Position numbers and translations under genes: made by a program. 64,000 bases of DNA, taken from NCBI RefSeq assembly GCF_040436345.1, contig NC_133220.1, positions 9,610,664 to 9,674,663 on the forward strand. The letters run 5' to 3'. Under the pieces are notes generated by a model. It searched no databases and was not told the DNA's origin. It saw nothing but the letters and a program-made list of their open reading frames with translations. Source of the DNA: Pagrus major. Its lineage: Eukaryota; Chordata; Actinopteri; Spariformes; Sparidae. The stretch's first letter is position 1. Each line of letters starts with the position of its first letter. Positions 11,184 through 22,878 of the stretch are shown piece by piece.

Positions 11184-11485
11184 GTGTATAATAGATATTA
11201 TCTCCTCATTACCGCCACTTTCTCTGTCCACTGGCTGGATCTTAATCCAAACACAGCTTTCTCTGTGTTATCCTGTCGAAATCCAGCGAGGGGACAGAAG
11301 CAGTCATCTGGATTGATCTCAAGTAATTGGAGGCCGAGGGAAGAGAAGTCAATGGACCATGAAAAACAGATCCAACAACTGCTACCTGCTTGCAAGTATA
11401 AGAACACAAACAACCTGACTGCTTCAGGAGAGAGGGATCAGGGAGAGGGTCCACTTCAGACCTTGCTAGTTTTGACTCTTGTCAG
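11184..11485 (+). other. ora2: ora2 non-coding 5' leader exon
   Basis: The exon ends at CTTGTCAG|GTAAGG (last base 11485) and pairs with the acceptor CTATTCCTGCAG at 11579, leaving a 94-base intron. In the frame that would join the ora2 ATG, a TGA at 11473-11475 stops just upstream, so the leader cannot extend the receptor N-terminus. The transcription start is unknown; a TATAAA-like sequence near 11175 (GAGTATAAACACG) is a possible core promoter. An ATG at 11352 opens a frame that overlaps the receptor start after splicing. Confidence 0.65.
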
Positions 11486-11579
11486 GTAAGGGTGTAAGTG
11501 TCTGTCCTGATTTTTGTGATATCATTTTGAATGACAGAGACAAACAATACTTAGTTTATTTAATTTTCTATTCCTGCAG
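11486..11579 (+). other. ora2 5' UTR intron (94 bases)
   Basis: It starts GTAAGG and ends with a pyrimidine-rich stretch and CTGCAG. The ATG of ora2 follows the acceptor by two bases. Leader introns upstream of an otherwise intronless receptor are common in V1R-type genes. Confidence 0.7.
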
Positions 11580-11581
11580 GG

Positions 11582-12544
11582 ATGCCATCAGACGAGTTTA
11601 TCCGCGGGATGCTCTATCTGTCCCTCACCATTGTGGGAGTCCCGGGTAACGCTGCGGTCATCCTGGCGTTCCTCCTCTTAATCTACCACGAGAACCGCCT
11701 CCTCCCAGCTGACGCCATCGTCCTGCACCTGGCCTGCGTCAACCTGCTGGTGGTGGGCGTTCGCTGTCTGCTGGAGACCCTGGCCTCCTTCTACCTGGCC
11801 AGCATTTTCGGAGACTTGGGCTGCAAGGCTGTGATCTTCGTCTACAGAACATCTCGTTCCCTCTCCATCTGGCTCACCTTTGTCCTGAGTGCCTACCAGT
11901 GCCTGAGCATCGCCCCTCCTGGCTCACGCTGGGCCTCTTTCCGTGTCTTGGTAGCCCACTATCTGGGCTTTGTGTTCCTCTTCCTCTGGCTCCTCAACAC
12001 CTGTATGAGCTCAGCGGCCGTCCTCTTCTCCTTCGGCACCCAGAATAACTCAAGCCTAACAAACCATGCCATCAATGTACAATTCTGCTTTGTTCACTTT
12101 CCTTCAAAGTTGTCAAAAGAGTCAAATGGGGCAGCTCAGGTGGGCAGAGACGTGGTGCCCATGGCCCTCATGACTCTCGCAAGTCTGATCATCCTGGTCT
12201 TCCTTTACAAGCACAGCCAGCAGGTGAAGGGGCTCCGCAGCAGTAGTGGCGGTGCAGGAAGCGGAGGGGCCGAGCAACGAGCTGCCAAAGCCGTGGTAGC
12301 GCTTGTGACCTTGTATGTGATCCTCTATGGGGTCGATAATGGTCTGTGGGTGTACACTCTCACTGTGAGGAAGACCATGAGATCTTCGCTGATCTCTGAC
12401 CTGCGCATATTCTTCTCCTCGCTCTACGCAGCACTCAGCCCCATGGTCATCATCGCATCTAACAGGAAGGTGAATGGCAGGCTGAGGTGTACGGTGCAGG
12501 AGAAGCCAGTTCAGGAGAGAGCCACGAGCCTCTCGACTATCTGA
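11582..12544 (+). CDS. ora2: Olfactory receptor class A (V1R-like), ora2-type
   Basis: An intact 320-residue seven-transmembrane receptor of the fish V1R-like family, with a single coding exon. Approximate helices: TM1 8-34 with PGN at 21-23, TM2 42-66, TM3 82-110, TM4 125-150, TM5 190-209, TM6 234-260, TM7 272-292. C81 and C169 are placed for the conserved disulphide. N155 and N156 lie in an NNSS run and are potential glycosylation sites in loop 2. The motif LPADAIVLHLACVN in TM2 and SLYAALSP in TM7 match V1R style. The third inner loop is short and Gly/Ser-rich (219-230). It shares with the ora1-type neighbour the patterns YR-SRSLS/YR-GRALS in TM3, IAP-G, H-R/Q-QV-G-R and DLR/DMR-FFSS. The start is fixed by the ATG two bases after a splice acceptor. 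Coding GC is far above the flanking DNA. No disabling lesion is seen. Confidence 0.9.
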   Translation: MPSDEFIRGMLYLSLTIVGVPGNAAVILAFLLLIYHENRLLPADAIVLHLACVNLLVVGVRCLLETLASFYLASIFGDLGCKAVIFVYRTSRSLSIWLTFVLSAYQCLSIAPPGSRWASFRVLVAHYLGFVFLFLWLLNTCMSSAAVLFSFGTQNNSSLTNHAINVQFCFVHFPSKLSKESNGAAQVGRDVVPMALMTLASLIILVFLYKHSQQVKGLRSSSGGAGSGGAEQRAAKAVVALVTLYVILYGVDNGLWVYTLTVRKTMRSSLISDLRIFFSSLYAALSPMVIIASNRKVNGRLRCTVQEKPVQERATSLSTI

Positions 12545-12689
12545 GACCTGCTGGGTTGGCTGATTACTAACAGGGCAGCAGAGGAGGATGATGAGGACTG
12601 GGTCATGTATGGGTCCACCTGTGTGGGAATTGCAGGGGAGACTCTTCTGTCTGTGTTTGGAATGGTTGTGAGTTCATGATCAAATATTG

Positions 12690-12695
12690 ATTAAA
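12690..12695 (+). terminator. Candidate polyadenylation signal of ora2
   Basis: The variant signal ATTAAA lies about 145 bases after the stop codon in an AT-rich stretch. No canonical AATAAA is closer. Confidence 0.3.
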
Positions 12696-12879
12696 ATATT
12701 TCATTTATGAGACAGACATGTTGTGAAATTACTGATGAGGGTTTAGCACCTGCAGCTCAGTAGGACTCTTTTCTTATAATTAAGGAAGAAAACTGTCACA
12801 ACAACCCTGTTTCTCAACACAGGTCTGCATGAATTCCCAGCCAATCTGCCATTATTGTTGCTTTGTTTGTTTATTCGTT

Positions 12880-13050
12880 ATGTTCTCTCCATCTTAATTG
12901 GATGGAAGAATTATAGCCGGGGTGACTCTGTAGCTGTCAAATGACTTCCAGCTGCCCATTTAACTATAATTAAGGCTTTGAATAGGATCTGGGAAATGTC
13001 CTGTGCTAATGAGGCAGGTTAATTGTCCCGGAGAGAATTGGTTAAAAACC
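12880..13050. promoter_or_regulatory. Possible conserved non-coding element downstream of ora2
   Basis: Non-repetitive, balanced-composition sequence rich in homeobox-type TAATTA/ATTA cores (CTATAATTAAGG, TGCTAATGAGG, GGTTAATTG), with no open frame. It looks unlike the surrounding repeats. Conservation cannot be tested here. Confidence 0.25.
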
Positions 13051-13427
13051 TGATGGGAAAACTATATTCTTTAGAGGAAAAAACGATGAAAAAGAACCTA
13101 TTACTCAATAATGAATCACTCAATACAATGCCGACAATGTATGTGTAATAGTTCTGCGGGGGATTTTAGCGACACAAAAGCTCAGTTTTTTTGGCACAAT
13201 CCCTGAAAAGGTTTGCTGTAGATGTGGCAATGTGGGAATTTAGGAGTCATTATGTAATTGCCATGTCTTGGAGAAGCAAGGGCGGGAAGACAGGGCGAGG
13301 ACATAACAACCTCTGTGAGTGACAGTCCAAAAGACATAAAAGTGGGGCTGCCAGCACTCCGTGATCCTGCAATAACTTTAAAGTGCAATCAATGTGACGC
13401 TATTCAACTGCTGTCGCAATGCAGGTG

Positions 13428-13475
13428 AGGAGGAGGAGGAGGAGGAGGAGGAGGAGGAGGAGGAGGAGGAGGAGA
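13428..13475. repeat. (GAG)n trinucleotide microsatellite
   Basis: About 16 near-perfect copies of AGG/GAG. It gives a poly-Leu frame on the minus strand, which is an artefact. Confidence 0.95.
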
Positions 13476-16400
13476 AGTCCTCTTTCTGTCTGTGCTTGTG
13501 CAGAACTGTTGCATTCAACATCAATGCATATTAAAGGGAATACAACAAGGTTTTGACAAAAAGCAACATGCATTTTTATTGTAAAGAAAGCATTAAAAAT
13601 CCTCCATATTGTTTGGAAAGCTCTCTCCAGACGACTAATTCCATGTGTCTTACTCTTCACACCACTGAAATCTGATTGGCACTTTACACAGACTCCGGTG
13701 GAATGAAGGATAGAATACATGGATGGTTTCATTAGAGCAGCGAGCGCGCAGGCGCCTCCGGTGAGGAATCACTGGGAACGAAACAGTTGACACGATTGAT
13801 CCCCTTCAACGCTTTCGGTGATGTCATTCTTTCTTTTTCTGTCGGGGAGAAAAGAGAAGTGGCAGATTAGTTAAAAGGAACAAACACATGAAAAACAGGT
13901 TCCATCTGTGTGTACGTTGATGTCTCTGACTGTGTGTGAGAGAAGGGTGCGCCAGGCAGGCCTCCGCCTGCACAAGACAGGACCTGTTTTTACTGCTTTC
14001 CGTCCTTCGAGAAGCTTTTGAGCCCAGTGAATGCAGGGTGCTGTTAAACACGTAGAGACCAAACCCTCACAAATGTAACCATCTATTACTGACTCATTCT
14101 CAAATCACCTCTGCTCGCACCATCTTAATTCTGCAGCTAGAAGAGAACTCGCAAAAGCTGATGAATGTACCTCGTCGTGATCTGTTAAAACCTCCAACTG
14201 CAACTCATCTGCTCAGGAGAAAAATAACACAACAAAGCACCATTTACCAAAGAAATAAAGCTACAAATGCTCAAGTGTTTTTTGTCCATAGTAAGAAAAA
14301 AAACACAACACAAACCTGTACAAAAGTGAAACATAAAAAAAGCTGTCAACTTGTCCAGAATGGTCGACTAAAGAAGTCGAAGGGTTGCATTAAATCCCGC
14401 CAGCCGACAGCCGATCAACCCCTGCTGTTCCTGATGTCAGTCTGTTTACCTGCACCAGGTACAGGCATTTTTGTCCCCCATGTCCACCAATGGCGATGCA
14501 GCAACACTGTTAAACCTCGCCCCCTTTTTCTGCCTTGAAGCCAGTCCACACCCTAATCATGTCCTTTTTTACTCAGGACCTGAATGCTAACCCTCTCCTC
14601 CCCCGCACAAAACTTTTCCAATTACACAAACATCAGAAACTGAATCACTGCAATCACTGTGTGTGAAACATGAAGAAATGTGTGATGCATGGGGTAACTG
14701 GACAACGGACATGCAAACAGTGTCAACCAGCATACTTCAACCTCTCTAAAACAATCCTAAATAATCTGATAATGACACAAGAAAACATTTTTAAAACATC
14801 ATTAACCTGTTTGCATCTAAATCATCTATTAAATCCAAGTTATTCTTGTTATTAATTCCATAAACATCTTCTCTCTGATGTTTTTTTTTCCCCAGTTAAG
14901 AAGAGTTCTGGCTGACTATAGCAAGTGGAAACTTTGGGGCTTATTATTGTGGTGAAAATATAATAAACACATCCTACGGTACTTTCAAAACCCAAATTTT
15001 ATGGAAATGACAGACGTAATAAGCCCTTTTTTTATGTTTGCTGATACCGTCTTTGCCTTTCCTTCAAAGGGATGTTTCTCTAGGCGTGTTGTTTAGAGGA
15101 TTTATTCCCTGTTTGAGTGAAGCTACTGATGGAGAATGCCAGAGAAGAACTGTACTCTTAAGTAAAGCTCATTTAATATATATATATATATATTTTTTAA
15201 AGTGCAGGACTGATTGTAAAAGTGCCAGAAGTGGGTTTTTTAATACAGTGCAGCCCACATTTATGACGTTCCACTGGACGGAAATAAAGAAAATATTTAA
15301 ATTATGTAAAAGGCAACGTGTTCTGAACTCTACCTCAGAAAACCTGCCGCGAGGTGACACAAGTTTAACATGATTTTTATTTCATTTTTTGCACTCTTAA
15401 GTTACAGAGTTGTGTGTGTGTGACCCATTTCCATGCATCCACCCAGTCTAACTGATTCCCTGAGACAGAGAACAAACACAGTCGTGTCTCAGCTTGCCTG
15501 GAATGCTGCGCTGCACGGCAGCAAGGAGCTCCGAACTCAAGATGGTGAGAAGGAGTCTCACAGAATTGAGGTGAAAGTTTGGCCTGTTCTGTCTTGATAA
15601 ATAGTTTAGTATATAAAAAGTTAGAACAGTGTGCAGGAGAGGTCGGAAGCCAGAAACGTCTTATGAAGAAACTCCTTATATAAATACCAATAATCATACT
15701 GAAAAGAAAGAAAATAGACAAAAAAAGCAATAAAACAAGACTGAGAGGAACAATTTACACTTAAGGTTACTATGTTTTCAAGTTGAGATGCATTACAATG
15801 AAATCCTTTGCTAATCTTTGCTAATTAGAGTCGTTTTCAGATGTCTTTTGAATAAAGATGACGTAGATGTTGCTTGTAGTGATGAAAGGAAATAGTTTCA
15901 AAGAGATGATCCTCTGCATTACGGTGAATATTGATTAAAGGCACTGTCGAAGAAGAAAGTCTTTAGAGTATCTTGTGAAATATGAATGAATGTCTCGGGG
16001 AAAACTTCTGGAAAGTACAAGACAAATCATGAGTTAGGCGTACATAATTAGACACAAATACACAAGTCTGGCAAAATGTCCACACCAAGAATTTGATTGA
16101 AGTTTGTATTTTCTGAAAAGAGGAGAAAATGGGAAGAGAAAGCCTTTTGGATTAGGAAAATCTTGTTGAGATAAGTGGAACATGTGGTGCCTCAAACAGT
16201 GTTACAATAGACAACACTAGAATGGCCCTCAGTAGAGTGCACCCCTACGCCAAAGCCGAACAGTCCCTGTTAATTCAGTCAAGTCTACTCAAATAAATAC
16301 AGCAGGTTAGATCCAGTTAATGAAAATGATGGATCCTTTTATCTGAATCTGCACAGAAGGTTAACAGAGTCTATTCTGAGACGAGCCCCATCCTTCATGT

Positions 16401-16660
16401 ATGTTTCGTGGAAATCCATTCAAAAGGTTTTGTGTAATCCTGCTGACAAACCAACCAAGAAGGACACAAGTGAAGACATAACCTCCTGGGTGAGGGTAAA
16501 AACTAAATTAAGCTGCAATAAAAAGTTTAAACACAAGACTGATTTATCAATGATAATGATTAATCAATGTATACATTTTGTAGAAAAGCCTGAAATGCCA
16601 CTTGTGTCTGCATAAATCTGCAGGTTCTGGGGTTTATTGGCAGCCTGATTTTACCACACA
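13476..16660. other. Intergenic, no gene seen
   Basis: Mostly unique AT-rich DNA with short open frames that lack family resemblance and splice context. A TA dinucleotide run lies at about 15176-15193. Confidence 0.5.
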
Positions 16661-16666
16661 AGGAAA

Positions 16667-16978
16667 AGTTTGACATATTGGGAAATACAGCTTATTCACT
16701 GACATGCGATGAGAAATCAATACCACTCCCATTTTGTTTTATGTAGGCTAGAGTCAGATGGAAAAAGAGTTAGCTTGGCTCTGTTCAAAGGTAACAAAAT
16801 CTCTTCACTAATTAAAATGTTGTATCTCATTTGTTATGTGCTATATGGTTTAACAGATAGTTTAGTTAGGACAGAGCCAGGCTAATTATGCTAAGCTAAG
16901 CTAAGCTTCATATGTACTGTAACTCTCAGCTTGAAAGTGAATACCCTTGTGCCCCCAAATTGCTGACCTTTTCCTTTA
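16667..16978. mobile_element. Interspersed repeat, GCTAAGCTAAGC type
   Basis: Runs from AGGAAAAGTTTGACATATTG through ACAGAGCCAGGCTAATTATG and GCTAAGCTAAGC to CTTTTCCTTTAAA. The start and end are roughly inverted (AGGAAAAG and CTTTTCCT), as expected of a non-autonomous DNA element. Fragments of the same family lie at about 18362-18450, 19690-19760, 24820-24970 and 31560-31720. Confidence 0.6.
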
Positions 16979-18361
16979 AATGTAATCTAGATTCAGTGTA
17001 GTTTATAGAAAGGTTACAAGACAAGGAGAGAAAACATTAAATGCAGCTCGGATTCCAGATAAATAGGAGTGGTGAAGCCACACTACTATTGCAATGGCTG
17101 CATAAATCTATGACAGGGAGGCTGTGAAGCAACTTACGCCCATTTCCAGTGTATGTGTGAGGACATGGACCACAGTGAAGGGGGGTGGGGGTGGGGTTTA
17201 AGGCTCTGGGGCCCCAGGGCAGCAGCCTGCTGCAACTCCACCGCTCTCAGGTAAGATATGCATTGCTGTGCTGAGACTTGAAAGACATTCAAGATGCACT
17301 GCTCCCTATCCAGCAGTGAATCACTGTATAAGGAAAAGAAAAAAAGAAAAAGAGAGGAGGGAGTGGAAAGGAGAAGGTTAGGTTGCCGAGTTGGGAGAAA
17401 AAAAACTCCATAAACAGGCATGGAAATGTTGTCATGTGAACCTCTGACAAACAAGTGAATATTAATAGTTCTTTCACCAAGAAGATGGGAGCCACAGTTT
17501 GAATTGGCTGAGGTGAAACCAGAAACCTGCCCTGACCTGAACCAAGTATCAGTATGTGCTTCGTCAGTACTCTAAATATGTGGCTTATAATGTATTACTC
17601 CGGGGTGAATGAGTTTTTGTTTTATCTTTATTCAGGTTCTCTCACTGAGATCAAGATCTCTTTTTTAACGGAGAAAGATACATTTCAAGAGAGAAATAAA
17701 TGTATATCAGGGAGGAAAGGGCTTCATTGGCATGTCAGTTTGCAGAGATTTATCCTTTGATGAGCCAATCCAGCGTCCCTCAGGGACACTGATTCATGCT
17801 GAATGCTGTGTGAATGCATAAACCCAGGACCTAGATTTTAATCTCTTTAAATGATAGCAGTTAAAAGGCAGCAGACACATCAGGGGGCTCAAACTGGGGG
17901 TTTGAAAGTTGCATTTAACTCCAGGAATAATAGTGAAGCTGTGTTTGCAACTGCAGGCTCAGTTTATTTCTTTATTTTTGAATAGAAAGCCTGAAAAGAA
18001 GAAAAAAAAGGGGCAAAACTCAGCACTGTTTCTTCACTCAAAGACATCCCCAAATATCATGCAACACTCTGACACTGTGACATCAACCAGGTCTCTACGT
18101 ATAGGATGAGAATATTTACATCATGTGTATGAATAATGTTAAATTATTGATGTTTTGAGTTGTACCGTATGCATATATGAGGTTCTTGTTTTTTCATTTT
18201 ATATTTGTGGAGGTTATTAGCTCTCAGTTGAATACTGTATGTGTTACAAATACAGAGAGTAGCTTCTCACCTGAAGGGAAATAACACACAAACTGCACCT
18301 GTGAAATATCTTTGGAATAAAGTCAACAGTTAAAGTTGGAGATTCCAGTATTTGCTGTTTT

Positions 18362-18450
18362 CCCGAGAGTTGTATGAGAGGATCGAAACCACTCTCATGT
18401 CTGTACGGTAAATATGAAGCTGGAGTCAGCAGCTGGTTAGCTAGCATCAC
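18362..18450. mobile_element. Fragment of the GCTAAGC-type repeat
   Basis: Contains CACTCTCATGTCTGTACGG and AAATATGAAGCTGGAGTCAG, which belong to the same repeat family as 16667-16978. Truncated. Confidence 0.5.
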
Positions 18451-18459
18451 ATCAGCTAG

Positions 18460-21400
18460 TCTTCAAAAAATCAGGTGTAAGTAAAATATTTGACAGTTTT
18501 TTTACACCTTGGTTTTCATACGTATTAAACAAAACAGATCAGTTGTGTTAATTTGTGAGCGCTTCAGTTCATCTGGGCTCCAGTCGGGAATATGCTTCGA
18601 GTACGTTGAAAAATTGTTGGATTTTGGACAGACCATGCTCACTGTTGACTAACTGATTGATGAATGTAGCCGAATACAGTTATTTTCATAAATGCTTTTC
18701 GAAATGAAAAGATTGACGGCATATCTAGCTGACATTGGGAGCAACATATATATATATTTCACACTGGACAAAAAAAATCAACTAACACCCACTAACACCT
18801 GGCTCTTAACTTTAATGTGTTTGCGTACAATCAGGATTCAATAGTCATGGTTGTTTATTGGGTCCAGCACTGATCGACTGTGATGGAAACACAACACCGG
18901 GTGAACACACTAATTTTCCTCCCTTCTCAGGTGCGATGCTATGAAGTCTGTTGAAGTCAAGGTTGCTGGTTTGTTAATCATTTTCCATCTGTCTCTTTCA
19001 AGCAGCACCAGAGCATCACTCAGTCACTGCTGAATTTGAAGAGAGACTAAAGTAAAAGATGTTAAAAAGTAACCATCGTTACCACGTCAGGTGCTTCCTT
19101 ATCACTTAAGATAGCCTGTGCAACTCTCAACAGAGATGAGAAAGCGGCGCGATGTCTCACTCCTTAGCTACTCCCGTCATCAGTTCCAGATAAAAAAGAC
19201 GTGTCCAATTCAAGTCTTTTCTGAAACAGGTTTAACGTCTTCTATATGATCTGTTGCTTTCTACCTGTTTCTCCAACGCCTACGTGATGATAAGCGTGAC
19301 ACACAAGAAAAAACAAACAAAAACAGACTCGACAACAAACAGCAACCTCGACTCCTGGCAGCGGGAAAGGAGTCAATCACCCATTTTTCAGCTGATTTAC
19401 CTGCATTTAAAAAGCCTGCATATGCTCGCTAATTTTGGGAGTGCATGCATAATGTTAGTGTTCATACGTCTTTAAACAAAAATATTTCATGAAAATGGCT
19501 TCATGTCTGGCAGGCTAATGCTAATGCTCCAAGCACATATAAAAACAGAGGAAATAAGCTTCTATCTCATGTTGAGTTTCTATCCATCTGTTAAGAAACA
19601 CAATTCCTTGCGTTGAAAATTAAGGGCGTACGTCTGTAATTATGGTCACAAAACAAATATGTGTGGAAACGAGGCGTTAGAGGGGGCTGACCGGACTGAG
19701 CCAGACTAGCTGTTTCCCCCTGTTACCATGTGTTTGCTAAGCTATGAGAGAGGAGAGAGAAGCCATAAGCACATTTCTCAAAACAACTCCTTTATTTCCT
19801 GAGTATTTCCATCGCTCGCTGATTTTAAATTGGTTATAAATCAGGCAACAGACCCCAACAACGACCTTTAATCAAAAAGTAACATAACCTTCTTTGTGTC
19901 AAATCCACACTGCAGCTGTAACAAGGATCCTGCCCTTTATCTTTCCCATCATCCCCCCTAGATGCCACAAAGCTGGAATTTTCCACAAGCCACTTCCCTG
20001 TGTGCGCTGTGGAATGCAGGCAAGATGGAGCAAGTCCTGCAGAGCGCCGAATCTCAGCAGTAACAGTATGCTGAGGTGTTTAGCCTGTGCACAACACGTC
20101 CACCTCCTTAACTCTCCCTTCAGGGGGTTTGTTAAGCTTTTACTCAAAGTGTAGCCGTGTCCTGTAGTGTTGGGAGTTGACAGTCAGAGCGTCAGCTTAG
20201 GACATCCTCTGATTTTTTTCCAGTAACTAGTTCATATAGACGTTATCGTTTATTTTGCTTAAGCATTTTGGTGCATTAGGTAATTTCAATGCATCCCTCG
20301 ATATGTTTGTCGACCTACAGTAAGAAACTCTCACAAAAAGCCCTCAGAGCAGCAGGATGCTTTCACACAACTCTAAATTCAGAGCTGTTGGAGACATTTA
20401 CGACTGCTCTATTAAACAGTCGTAGATTGCTATCTGTGCCACAGAGCAACAGACCTTGTAAAGTTATACAACGTGGGCATGTGCTGACATAACAGCCATA
20501 CATATTTCATCTTGCCTCTACCACCGTTCACACAGGTGAAGGAAGTGCAGAACAATACCTGGAAAACACGACAAGAACATCGTGCTTCTTTAGAGCCATA
20601 ATTACTGTACCTTACAAAGCACTTGTGCAATGTATGGCACAGTCCTACACTATTAATGGGATGTATATAAGTTGACAAATTGCCTGGAGGTGGGGAGTTG
20701 TTGGCATGTGATGCTGTAGTAAGGAACATTACAACACACTATGAAAAATTGAGTCTCCTTGTGCTTTTTCAGAATAAGTGGTGTCACTCCACCCACTTAA
20801 AGCTGAATAATAGATCTGATGGATCCTCTGCGTATCATACTGCCGCTGTCAGAGTAATTACAAAAGACAAGAGTGGAGCACTCACGCTGCGAAATCAGAG
20901 TGTATATCAGTCACCAGTTTGCTTTCCACAGTCTGCTGAGTTGGACCGCCGCAGGAATTAAAGACAAACTCACTGGTTTGGTTGCAGCTGCCTCATTGTG
21001 AAAAATGTCCGACCAGCTCACTTCGGAGTGTTGTGCTCTTTTTTGAAAACACTATTTGTAACCTGGGAGGACATTGTGTGAGTTTGGGTCACTGTTGGGT
21101 GCTACTAGTAACCTTTAGGTATTTGGAAATGGGGGAGGAGAGAGTGCCACCTGTTGGTTCTTTATGTTACTACAATAAAGGGGCAACAAAGGGGGTGTAG
21201 TCTGTCACATTTTCACAAATGCATGAAGCCAAACTGATGCTTATATTCGTGCATTACACGAGAGAAAACTAGTTCACACATGCAAAACTAAAACATTTTG
21301 TTTTCAGTAATGTCCAAACAATTCTGCACTCTGTTAATCACTTTGAGTCTAGTCACAAAGCTTTGTCACCTGGTAGAGCACGTACTTGCCAGTTTTCATT

Positions 21401-21780
21401 GCCCCTGCCCTTCAAATTATCAGCACGCCACCGCTCCATGTTTGATGTTTGGTTTTATCAGCCCCTCGATGGTGGCTGACACTGGTGCGACCGCCCGTGA
21501 TCGACAGAAAATCAGCGCGGAAGATTTTACAAAAATGCACGCCCCTTTCCTTTAAAACTTTCTGAAAGAAACAGTGATTATTTTGTCTGAAATTTCAGTG
21601 TTTCTTCCTCTTTTCCATTTCTCTGTCCATCCCCAGGTGCAACAGAACAGCAGACTACATGCTGGAGAGTGCCAGAAACAGGTTGTTACAACTAAAAAGA
21701 TGTGAAAATGTATCATAAAAACAGGACAATTGTAACCATGGTAGAAAACTGGGGACAGGGCAATGAAAGATGGAAGTCTC
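18460..21780. other. Intergenic, no gene seen
   Basis: Apart from a short repeat fragment at 19690-19760 I see only unique AT-rich DNA. Short frames here have no recognisable domain. Confidence 0.45.
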
Positions 21781-21789
21781 CCAGGAAAA

Positions 21790-21965
21790 TTGGGAGGCTT
21801 GGCAAGAATGCACGTACCATGTATTGAAGCTGAGTCCTTACAGCAGCAGCCTGGGTTCAGATCTGGCCAGGGCTCTCTGCTGCATGTCATCCACTCTCTC
21901 TCCACTGCCCTCTCTGTCTCTCTCTACTGTCACCATGAAATAAAGCAGAAATGCCCAGAAATAAT
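21790..21965 (+). mobile_element. tRNA-derived SINE-like fragment
   Basis: Includes a B-box-like GGGTTCAGATCTGGCC, then CTGCATGTCATCCACTCTCT, CTCTCTCTCTACTGTC and AATAAAGCAGAAATGCCC. This arrangement (tRNA-like head, CTCTCT tract, AATAAAG tail) is typical of a common fish SINE. The A-box half is degraded. Confidence 0.5.
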
Positions 21966-22415
21966 AATGAAAAAATGTACGAGAATAAACCTCATTGACC
22001 TTAATCCTTTAGTCCAAGTGAATAAAAGTGATTGACAGAATATTGCAGAAACCGCCAAACTCTGAAAGACTTTGTTGTACAATAACTTTGTATTACAGAT
22101 TTTAGCAAATGATTTCACCATATGCCTGAATTAACTTGCTTAGGGGGGGAAATTGCTGTTGATCCCCTGTGACCTCTGAGTTCCCATCAAGTACACTGCA
22201 CACTACACACTGTAGATGGCAGCTTTATTATATTTTGCACCTAGAGACGTAGAAACCCAACGGCAGCACTCGTGTACTGGACTGCATCCTGGTTTTCTGC
22301 GAGCTACTTTGTCTGGATTTGATGAAACACATTTTAATGCAGTAACATTAACCATGTGAGCAGAATATTAACTAAAAAGTTTGAGGACTACAGGGTCTGC
22401 AAGATTAGTTTTATA

Positions 22416-22878
22416 ACAGCCCAGCTGCCAGAATGAAATCTTCCTATAGTTACTGTTCATGAAAACCACTGATGCATTCACATTTGTGTGTGTCATTGTG
22501 TGTGAACATCACGTTCACATTACACGTTTATGACCTGGCTTTTATGTTTGTATGTCAATGGAGGCTGCCAAGCCAGTGACCACAGTTCAGGACTGCGTTT
22601 TAACATTTGTAATCAAGAAACCACTGGATATTTTTAAGGAGACCTTGGGACAATTTGCAGCTGTGGTGACCAAAACAGGTATTTTTAAGACAAAACATGA
22701 TCTTTTACAAACCAAGTTTACGTGCCTCAACCCAACCAGAGCTTAAGCACAGCGTTGTCACAACATAACACTGAGATCTGAACCTAAAGAACGTAATATT
22801 GCATCATAACGGCAGTATGAATGTATCCGTTGTTTGCAGAAAAATACATTGCCAACATGTATTCTGCCTGATGGGTTG
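22416..22878 (+). mobile_element. TIR element of the 329-base family, long copy
   Basis: The left end, ACAGCCCAGCTGCCAGAATG, and right end, ATTCTGCCTGATGGGTTGG, are inverted repeats related to the element at 31781-32109. The interior shares AACCCAACCAGAGCTTAA and the GTGGTGACCAAAACAGGTAT block. It has no coding capacity. Confidence 0.6.

Noticed and set aside
11184..11489. 101-codon plus-strand frame as an N-terminal extension of ora2
   Set aside because: Across the 94-base intron it enters a different frame from the receptor; the receptor frame has a TGA at 11473.
13400..13732. 110-codon minus-strand frame with a poly-Leu run
   Set aside because: The Leu run is the GAG microsatellite; no signal peptide or domain logic follows.
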